DNA of 17,721 nucleotides from Spirochaetota bacterium (lineage in GTDB: Bacteria > Spirochaetota > UBA4802 > JAFGJZ01), in the NCBI GenBank assembly GCA_023396615.1, contig JAEWVM010000124.1:1-17721 (forward strand). The letters are read 5' to 3'. The translations under genes and the position numbers were made by a program. A model generated the notes under the pieces. That model was not told the origin of the DNA. It searched no databases and saw only the letters and a list, made by a program, of their open reading frames with translations. Shown in pieces: positions 1 through 4,678 of the stretch (positions are counted from its first letter, which is position 1; each line of letters starts with the position of its first letter).

Positions 1-1036
1 CCTTATCGTCAGACAGAGCCATAATAACATGAGAAGGATCAAGTGAGCCAGTTGAACACGCGCTTCCTGTAGAAACTGAAATTCCATGAAGATCAAGACG
101 AAGAAGAATTGACTCACCCTCAATAAACTTGAAAGTTATATTTGATGTCGAAACTTTTCTCTTTGCATTCTTTCCATTGATAATTATATGCGGAATCTCT
201 TTCTGAACACGGTCTTCAAAATGATTACGTATCTTTTCTTCCTGCGCGTGATTCTTTTCCATCTCTTTTGCTAATGCTGAACATGCCGCGCCGAAAGCGG
301 CAATACCGATCGTATTTTCCGTACCGGCACGGAATCCGCCTTCCTGATGGCCGCCGTGAATCAAAGGAGTGAGTTCTTTTTTTCTTTTAGGGAAATTTTT
401 TACATATAGAAGTCCGATTCCTTTCGGCGCGTACATCTTATGAGCGGAAATCGATGCCGAATCAAAAGGCAAATCCCTAAAAGAAATATGAATGCTTCCA
501 GCAGCCTGAACCGCGTCTACATGGAAAAATATATTTTTTTCTTTAGCAAGACGGCCTATCTCTTCAACTGGCTGAACAGTTCCAATTTCATTATTGACCC
601 ACATCACAGAAATTAAAACAGTTTCTTTCTTAATCAAATTCTTAATTGTTTCAACTTCAACAACACCGTCTTCATTAACAGGAGCAAGAGAAAGATCGAA
701 GCCGTTGCTCTCAAGATATTTCGCAGTCTCAAGAATCGCCGGATGCTCAATCGCGGAAATAATTATATGTGGCTTGAAATCATATTTCTTATTCATAAAC
801 GATTTCAGAATGATATTATTCGATTCTGAAGCGCATGAGGTAATAATCATCTCTTCTCTAGGGCATCCGAAAAATTCGGAGATGGAATTAATCGCAGCGT
901 CAATTTTAATCTTGGCATCACGGCCTGTCTCATGAAGCGAACTCGGATTTCCGTAATACGGCAAAAAATCCGTTATAGCCTTAATCACATCGGGATGCAA
1001 AGGTGTGGTTGCATTGTTATCCAGATAGACTCTCAT
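1..1036 (-). CDS. nifS: Cysteine desulfurase NifS/IscS-like, C-terminus cut by window edge
   Basis: This PLP enzyme takes sulfur from L-cysteine, giving alanine and an enzyme persulfide that is passed to the NifU scaffold for Fe-S cluster assembly in the cytoplasm. My translation from the ATG at 1034-1036 begins MRVYLDNNATTPLHPDV, the standard start of the family. It carries the PLP-stacking histidine in AIEHPA (His98), the Schiff-base lysine in SAHK (Lys200), the HGGHQEGGFRAGTEN segment (228-241), and the catalytic cysteine loop STGSACSTGS (Cys327). About 345 residues are present; the family is usually 385-400, so some 40-55 C-terminal residues lie off the left edge. The start lies 1 nt beyond the nifU stop, so it is translated from the same operon mRNA. 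Fe-S assembly rather than tRNA thiolation is inferred from the nifU and regulator neighbours. Confidence 0.95.
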   Translation of the reverse strand, partial: MRVYLDNNATTPLHPDVIKAITDFLPYYGNPSSLHETGRDAKIKIDAAINSISEFFGCPREEMIITSCASESNNIILKSFMNKKYDFKPHIIISAIEHPAILETAKYLESNGFDLSLAPVNEDGVVEVETIKNLIKKETVLISVMWVNNEIGTVQPVEEIGRLAKEKNIFFHVDAVQAAGSIHISFRDLPFDSASISAHKMYAPKGIGLLYVKNFPKRKKELTPLIHGGHQEGGFRAGTENTIGIAAFGAACSALAKEMEKNHAQEEKIRNHFEDRVQKEIPHIIINGKNAKRKVSTSNITFKFIEGESILLRLDLHGISVSTGSACSTGSLDPSHVIMALSDDK

Positions 1037-1037
1037 T

Positions 1038-1676
1038 TTACGCCTCTTTATCAGGATTATATGTTTTCTCTGAATAATATCTTTTCACAAAATTCGCCTG
1101 AATCTGTTTAGCGTTTTCCTGACATTTGCCGCAGACAGTTCCAATCTTCGTTCTTTCCTGAAGAGTTTCCCAGTTTGTTGCACCTTCAAGAACTTCCATG
1201 CGGATATCTTCTTCAGACACATTGAGACATTGACAGACAATCGGAGACTCAGCTTTCTTTATTGGATTGGTCAGATTGTTTTTAGTATAGTAATCGTCTA
1301 TAGCGGCCTGAAGAGCCTTGTCGCCTAGAACCGAACAGTGAATCTTGTTTGCAGGCAGACCGCCGAGATAGGCGATTATCTGCTCAGGTGTTACTCTATA
1401 CGCGTCATCAAGTTTCATTCCGCCGTTTTCAAGAACCAGCTCAGACAAAGCAGAAGTTGACGCGATCGCCGAAGCACATCCGAATGTCTTCCATTTGAAG
1501 TCGGCGATTCTTCCGTCTTTTACTTTGATTAAAACCATCATCATATCGCCGCATGCCGGCGAACCGACCGAACCTTCTCCATCGGCATGATAATCTTCAG
1601 GCGCACCCGCAAGCATATTCTTCGGCGTCATAAAATGCTTCTTAACATTTTCATTATATGCCCAGTTTGTATCCAT
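1038..1676 (-). CDS. nifU: NifU-like Fe-S cluster scaffold (IscU domain + BFD-type [2Fe-2S] domain)
   Basis: This is the scaffold on which NifS-derived sulfur and iron are built into clusters. The 212-residue protein has two parts. Residues 1-130 are an IscU-type domain with the three ligand cysteines Cys42 (in SPACGD, with the conserved Asp44), Cys67 (FGCASA) and Cys114 (IHCSVLG). Residues 145-195 are a BFD-like [2Fe-2S] domain with Cys148, Cys150, Cys182 and Cys185 (VCQC...VCGKC). The C-terminal Nfu domain of Azotobacter NifU is missing, so this is the shorter two-domain form, natural rather than truncated. The ATG at 1676 has a good ribosome site (AGGAGA, 5 nt away) that overlaps the TAG stop of the upstream regulator gene. 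Its stop is 1 nt from the nifS start, so iscR-nifU-nifS form one tight operon. Confidence 0.95.
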   Translation of the reverse strand: MDTNWAYNENVKKHFMTPKNMLAGAPEDYHADGEGSVGSPACGDMMMVLIKVKDGRIADFKWKTFGCASAIASTSALSELVLENGGMKLDDAYRVTPEQIIAYLGGLPANKIHCSVLGDKALQAAIDDYYTKNNLTNPIKKAESPIVCQCLNVSEEDIRMEVLEGATNWETLQERTKIGTVCGKCQENAKQIQANFVKRYYSEKTYNPDKEA

Positions 1677-1684
1677 ATTCTCTC

Positions 1685-2083
1685 CTATTTTGAGCTAATG
1701 CTCTTTAATGTAATTTTTTCAAACGAATCCTTAACTTTATTGTTCAGGTTGCGCCACAGCTCATGAGTATAGCACTCGCCCGAAGCCGAGCAGTCATGCG
1801 TATCGACGCATTCCGCGATTTTAAAAGAACCCTCAAGAGTCTCGATTATCTCAAGAAGATTAACCGAACCTGAGTTCTTCGCGAGAATGAATCCTCCGCC
1901 CTTACCCTGAGTGCTTTCAAGAATACCCGACCGCTTGAGTTTATTGAAAATATTCTCAAGATATCTTTCGGAAATTTTCTGACGTGCGGCAATTTCCTTA
2001 ATAGAAACGGGATTGCCTTCACCGTTTACCGAAAGATCAATCAATGCTCTGATAGCATATCTGGACTGAGCTGAAAGTTTCAC
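1685..2083 (-). CDS. iscR: Rrf2-family Fe-S responsive regulator, IscR-like
   Basis: This winged-helix Rrf2 regulator probably senses Fe-S cluster supply and controls the nifUS genes behind it. I chose the GTG at 2081-2083, which gives MKLSAQSRYAIRAL and 132 residues. It has AGAGG 5 nt upstream and reproduces the family start. An in-frame TTG at 2101 would add six residues but has no good ribosome site. With the GTG start the putative cluster ligands fall at Cys92, Cys98, Cys104 and His107, exactly the numbering of E. coli IscR as I remember it. The helix-turn-helix lies around residues 27-50 (SIKEIAARQKISERYLENIF) and the wing around 57-66 (STQGKGGGFI). The C-terminus is shorter than in E. 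coli IscR. A palindrome in its own promoter suggests autoregulation of the operon. IscR-like function rather than CymR- or NsrR-like is inferred from ligands and context. Confidence 0.88.
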   Translation of the reverse strand: MKLSAQSRYAIRALIDLSVNGEGNPVSIKEIAARQKISERYLENIFNKLKRSGILESTQGKGGGFILAKNSGSVNLLEIIETLEGSFKIAECVDTHDCSASGECYTHELWRNLNNKVKDSFEKITLKSISSK

Positions 2084-2131
2084 TTTTGCCTCTGAGGACA
2101 AGATATCTCAATAGTGATTATTGGCAAGAAA

Positions 2132-2160
2132 AATATCACTAATTTCGTGATGTTTAACAA
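2132..2160 (-). promoter_or_regulatory. Promoter and operator-like palindrome of the iscR-nifU-nifS operon
   Basis: Read on the minus strand, TTGTTA (2160-2155) and GATATT (2137-2132) are separated by 17 nt, each a 4/6 match to the sigma-70 hexamers. Between and over them lies an inverted repeat, ATCAC (2135-2139) N7 GTGAT (2147-2151). A third half-site, AGTGAT, is at 2113-2118, inverted relative to 2135-2140. This placement suits an autorepressor such as the IscR-like protein encoded just downstream. Binding is inferred. Confidence 0.45.
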
Positions 2161-2279
2161 GACGGTTACATTTGACGGTATTTCTGTTTTATATGATTTC
2201 TAACTGTTATCAATAATACTGAACTTTTCAGGAAATAATGCAAACGGGGGAAACAAACAATAGTTAGATACAGCTTATA

Positions 2280-2675
2280 TTATAAAAGCTTAAGACCATA
2301 TTTTTGATAATTTACAAAAGCACTATCCTTTGACAGCAAACAATAATTTTTTCTTATCGCTTCCCAAATTAATAATCTATCAAAAGGATCTTTATGAAAT
2401 TCTGATGGTAATTTATAGTAAGAGGAGTAAGTTATATAATCAATATCTTCAATCATATAACCGTTACTGATGAGTAAATCAGGAATTTTATCCGGAGTAA
2501 TATTGTTAAGCTCGAGTTTGTTTATAGAATATTTTAAACTGATTTCAAAAAGAGATATTGAGCTTACGATTATTTCGTTATTATCATCGCTAATAATCTC
2601 AATTTCTTTTTTTGATAACTTCGCATCATCAAAAAGTATAAAGAGCAAAATGTTCGTATCGATCAGAATTTTCAT
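2280..2675 (-). CDS. vapC: PIN-domain toxin, VapC-like ribonuclease
   Basis: This is a predicted Mg-dependent RNase toxin of the PIN family, the type that cuts structured RNA such as initiator tRNA or rRNA in known VapC systems; the target here is unknown. The 131 residues match the whole domain. Acidic active-site candidates are Asp6 (ILIDTNIL), Glu44 (SLFEIS), Asp96 and Asp99 (HKDPFDR) and Asp117 (SKDSAF). The HKDPFDRLLI signature is typical of the PIN subgroup found beside Phd-type antitoxins. The ATG overlaps the antitoxin stop by 4 nt (ATGA), the usual translational coupling that makes antitoxin first. Base composition is visibly more A+T-rich than the neighbouring nif genes, which fits recent transfer. 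No residue essential to the fold appears to be missing, so the toxin looks intact. Confidence 0.87.
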   Translation of the reverse strand: MKILIDTNILLFILFDDAKLSKKEIEIISDDNNEIIVSSISLFEISLKYSINKLELNNITPDKIPDLLISNGYMIEDIDYITYSSYYKLPSEFHKDPFDRLLIWEAIRKNYCLLSKDSAFVNYQKYGLKLL

Positions 2676-2908
2676 AAATTCAGCAGATCTTCAGCAGACA
2701 TTTTAAAACCGGCATTCATTTTAAAAGAAGCCTTCCCTTTTAAGATCCCAATTTTCCTGCTACTTCTTTTGTATTTCTTATAAGGAACAATAACTGCAAG
2801 CTTTTCATGCCGTTTGCCGTATTCAATAACAACTTCATCGCCTTTTTTCAGGTCATCAATAACAGCTGAAAAATCAGCCTTAAGATTCGCAACAGTCATA
2901 GTTTTCAT
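2672..2908 (-). CDS. Phd/YefM-family antitoxin partner of the PIN toxin
   Basis: This small DNA-binding antitoxin should neutralise the downstream PIN toxin and repress its own promoter. I start it at the ATG at 2906-2908, giving MKTMTVANLKADFSAVIDDL and 78 residues. The N-terminal half has the Phd/YefM pattern (VANLKADFSAVIDDLKKGDEVVI), and the C-terminal tail (about residues 50-78, ending KMSAEDLLNL) is the likely toxin-binding segment. A longer reading frame continues upstream to 2995, but those codons cover the -35 and -10 boxes of a perfect promoter, so they cannot be in the mRNA from that promoter. No ribosome site precedes the ATG: the predicted transcript starts on the ATG itself. A second ATG at 2899 (MTVANLK) is a possible alternative. 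Confidence 0.8.
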   Translation of the reverse strand: MKTMTVANLKADFSAVIDDLKKGDEVVIEYGKRHEKLAVIVPYKKYKRSSRKIGILKGKASFKMNAGFKMSAEDLLNL

Positions 2909-2914
2909 AATAAT

Positions 2915-2943
2915 ATTATAACAGATAAATGACATGTTGTCAA
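2915..2943 (-). promoter_or_regulatory. Perfect sigma-70 consensus promoter of the toxin-antitoxin pair
   Basis: On the minus strand TTGACA (2943-2938), a 17-nt spacer and TATAAT (2920-2915) match the consensus at all 12 positions. Six nucleotides after the -10 box comes the A of the antitoxin ATG (2908), where transcription would be expected to begin. A short palindrome, TGACA-ACA-TGTCA (2942-2930), overlaps the -35 box and is a candidate site for antitoxin autorepression. Confidence 0.75.
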
Positions 2944-3084
2944 CATAATTTACCAGAGAGTTTGATAGAAGGTTATTTAAGAGAGAATTAGACAAAGATA
3001 AAATTCGCTGACTTCAACAATTGGTTTATTAAAACATACTCTTTATTTTTAACTGACAGTTTTTGATTAGGTCACAATTTTTAT

Positions 3085-3114
3085 AAAAAAATCTGCTCCG
3101 GGGAGCAGATTTTT
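3085..3114 (-). terminator. Hairpin terminator, symmetric for both strands
   Basis: AATCTGCTCC (3090-3099) pairs with GGAGCAGATT (3102-3111), with an A-run on the left and a T-run on the right, so it can terminate transcription in either direction. It lies about 75 nt past the stop of the FGE-type lipoprotein gene and ahead of the toxin-antitoxin promoter, separating the two units. Confidence 0.75.
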
Positions 3115-3166
3115 CAATAACTCTTCATTCATCTTTATTCACTGTTCATTATTAATTTTTCATTGT

Positions 3167-3190
3167 AAAAAACGGCGTTAGCCGTTTTTA
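3167..3190 (-). terminator. Hairpin overlapping the lipoprotein stop codon (terminator; possible DGR cruciform)
   Basis: A perfect 9-bp stem, AAAAACGGC (3168-3176) with GCCGTTTTT (3181-3189), closes a 4-nt loop. On the minus strand it begins within the TAA stop codon (3190-3188) and ends in a run of T, so it can act as an intrinsic terminator. A short stem with a 4-nt loop immediately 3' of the gene is also the form of hairpin that follows variable regions of diversity-generating retroelements. Confidence 0.7.
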
Positions 3191-4219
3191 CCTGCTCCTA
3201 CAGAAGCGGAAGCCGAAGCTACTGTCCTCGACACACGGGAAGTCGTAGTTCACATTGCCCAAACACACGTAGTCCGCAGTGCTGTTATAGGCACCGCCAC
3301 GATAAACCCGGTACGATCCGACATAAGACGGAAGCCAGTCAAAGCACCATTCCCACACATTACCACTCATGTCGTAGAGACCGAGGGTATTTTCACCGCT
3401 ACCCTTGCTTTTTACCACGGCAGTACTTGAAACGTCGTAAACCGCGACTGCTGAAGTCGCTGAATCATTATTATAATCCGCCGTAGCTCCGCTTGCGCTG
3501 TTGCCTTTCGTGTAATAAGTACCGTCACTACCAGCAACAGCATTTGTTGCTTCTGTACCACGATAGCGCGCGGAATATTCCCATTCCATACTGCCGGGCA
3601 AACGAAAGCCTTTGGCCCCTGCTTTTTGCTCTGCGCCATCACAGGCTGTTGCGTTAGAATCCCTCGAATCGCGTATTATTGATCCGCTATACGTATACAC
3701 GCAAACAAGATCAGTTTCAGAGTCATCATTATTTGCATTGTAGTACTCTGTAAGCGCGTTACACCATACGATCGTGTCACGCCAGTTTATATCGGTTACC
3801 GGCTCCTGCTTCGCCGTTGTCGGTGACGCACCGACTGTACCGTCATTACCTTCACGACCCTGATTCGCAAAGGTATATTTTTCTGTGCCGCGTTCCGTAC
3901 TTGTCGCCCAGTCGTACACCTCTTTCCATAGCTGATAGGTCACCTCGGTCTCGCCCATGATGAAGCGTGCCGGTACGTTCGCAGAACCTGAGTCACTAGT
4001 ACCGGTTGGAAAGGTTTTGGTCGTCGCAACGTCTGGAGTCAACATAAGATTGAATTCCGTGCCGCCCGGCAATGTATAGGTATAAGTATCTCCATTGATC
4101 TCTAAAAGAGGATTATCTCCTGGTTTATCCGGATCATCACTTCCTCCGCCGCCTCCGCAGGCAGAAAATCCAAGTAACACCGCGTAAATCAGCAGTGCCG
4201 ATAGTTTAAACATCTTCAT
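3188..4219 (-). CDS. Lipoprotein with FGE-sulfatase (C-type-lectin-like) domain
   Basis: This is a predicted surface or periplasmic lipoprotein. Residues 1-20 are a signal peptide ending in a lipobox (GFSAC), with lipid-carrying Cys21 followed by a flexible GGGGGSDD linker. Residues about 85-343 form an FGE-sulfatase domain: FIMGETEVTYQLWKEVYDWA (87-106), GFRLPGSMEWEYSAR (204-218), GLYDMSGNVWEWCFDW (280-295) and the terminal GFRFCRSR. The paired active-site cysteines of true formylglycine-generating enzyme (GGS.xC...C.RYR) are not seen, so binding rather than sulfatase activation is likely. The canonical RGGSW...RxAYR block near the end is replaced by RGGAY...CLGNV. The start ATG at 4219 has AGGGG 5 nt upstream; no convincing promoter was found. 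The gene is visibly more G+C-rich than its neighbours, which suggests transfer. Spirochaete proteins of this type include the retroelement-diversified TvpA of Treponema. Confidence 0.85.
   Translation of the reverse strand: MKMFKLSALLIYAVLLGFSACGGGGGSDDPDKPGDNPLLEINGDTYTYTLPGGTEFNLMLTPDVATTKTFPTGTSDSGSANVPARFIMGETEVTYQLWKEVYDWATSTERGTEKYTFANQGREGNDGTVGASPTTAKQEPVTDINWRDTIVWCNALTEYYNANNDDSETDLVCVYTYSGSIIRDSRDSNATACDGAEQKAGAKGFRLPGSMEWEYSARYRGTEATNAVAGSDGTYYTKGNSASGATADYNNDSATSAVAVYDVSSTAVVKSKGSGENTLGLYDMSGNVWEWCFDWLPSYVGSYRVYRGGAYNSTADYVCLGNVNYDFPCVEDSSFGFRFCRSR
3191..3304 (-). other. Candidate DGR-type variable region at the lipoprotein C-terminus
   Basis: This covers residues 306-343. Most positions where FGE-type retroelement targets carry template AAY codons are here NNC or NNT codons: TAT, GCC, TAT, AAC, AGC, ACT, GAC, TAC, AAC, TAC, GAC, TTC, TGT, GTC, GAC, AGT, AGC. 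They sit in a conserved frame (CGT GGC GGT ... GGC TTC CGC TTC TGT). This is what adenine-directed mutagenesis of an AAC-rich template would leave. A 9-bp stem, 4-nt loop hairpin follows directly. No template repeat or reverse transcriptase is in the window, so any such system would have to act from elsewhere. Confidence 0.35.
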
Positions 4220-4363
4220 AAGTACCCCTTAGTTTTTGATTATTGCAAAAACAAATGTAATCTCAGCAATCATTCTTTAGTGTAATATTTTTAACACTTG
4301 TTACCATTTAAATTATACATGTCAAGGTTTATACGAATTAAAGAACTATTGAGACAGAACATG

Positions 4364-4399
4364 TTACGCGTATGCTGAGCGCAGCGAATAAACGCGTAA
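4364..4399. repeat. Nested inverted repeat (hairpin/cruciform)
   Basis: TTACGCGT (4364-4371) is the exact reverse complement of ACGCGTAA (4392-4399), and inside it GCTG (4374-4377) pairs with CAGC (4382-4385). It has no T-run, so it is not an obvious terminator. A further small hairpin, AAGTGC-GTTAA-GCACTT, follows at 4435-4451. The function is unknown. Confidence 0.6.
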
Positions 4400-4489
4400 T
4401 GATATTATAAATTAAATGATTCCCGAAATTACGAAAGTGCGTTAAGCACTTCAGAAAGATATGTATGAAAGAAAAAGAATTTCTAAATC

Positions 4490-4622
4490 GTCGCGCCCAG
4501 CGCGACTCAACTCGGGCGACCGCAGCATCCGGCAGAGCCGGTGCGAGGAATTCGCCCGAAAAAAGCCAGGAGTGGGATCTCAAAGGGATGAGGAGCGGCG
4601 ACTGAGCTCCTCGTCCCTTTGA
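4490..4622. repeat. GC-rich, multiply palindromic non-coding element
   Basis: By direct count 83 of the 130 bases from 4491 to 4620 are G or C, against A+T-rich flanks. Three strong hairpins follow one another. The first is GTCGCGC (4490-4496) with GCGCGAC (4500-4506). The second is a long interrupted stem, TCGGGCGA (4512-4519) with TCGCCCGA (4552-4559), enclosing CGCA/TGCG and CCGGC-AGA-GCCGG. The third is a 17-bp stem (4580-4596 with 4606-4622) with one T-G wobble and a 9-nt loop. Minus-strand translation gives a short reading frame, but the palindromes explain the sequence better than a protein. It may be a mobile palindromic repeat, a folded recombination site or a structured RNA. Together with the smaller hairpins at 4364-4451 and 4629-4645 it fills most of the 455-bp gap between the lipoprotein and greA. 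Confidence 0.6.
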
Positions 4623-4652
4623 ATATTATCGCATGATCCATGCGAAATTGGA

Positions 4653-4678
4653 TTTAAAAGGTGTGAAACACCTTTTAA
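4653..4678 (-). terminator. greA terminator hairpin overlapping the stop codon
   Basis: On the minus strand TTAAAAGGTGT (4678-4668) pairs with ACACCTTTTAA (4664-4654) around a 3-nt loop, and the pairing arm supplies the T-run. The TAA stop of greA (4677-4675) lies inside the first arm. Confidence 0.65.

Noticed and set aside
594..935. Plus-strand reading frame of 113 codons
   Set aside because: It lies entirely antisense to nifS, whose motifs are clear, and has no independent evidence.
4312..4325. TTGACA and TATAAT upstream of the FGE-type lipoprotein gene
   Set aside because: The two boxes are only 2 nt apart on the minus strand, so they cannot form one promoter, and no good partner lies at normal spacing.
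4506..4512. GTTGAGT on the minus strand, a match to the integron attC core GTTRRRY
   Set aside because: No matching RYYYAAC partner was found at the other end of the folded element, so an attC site cannot be claimed. It is kept only as one possibility for the GC-rich element.
4338..4583. Minus-strand reading frame of 81 codons over the GC-rich element
   Set aside because: It is explained by successive palindromes, has no ribosome site at its start, and shows no protein-like pattern.
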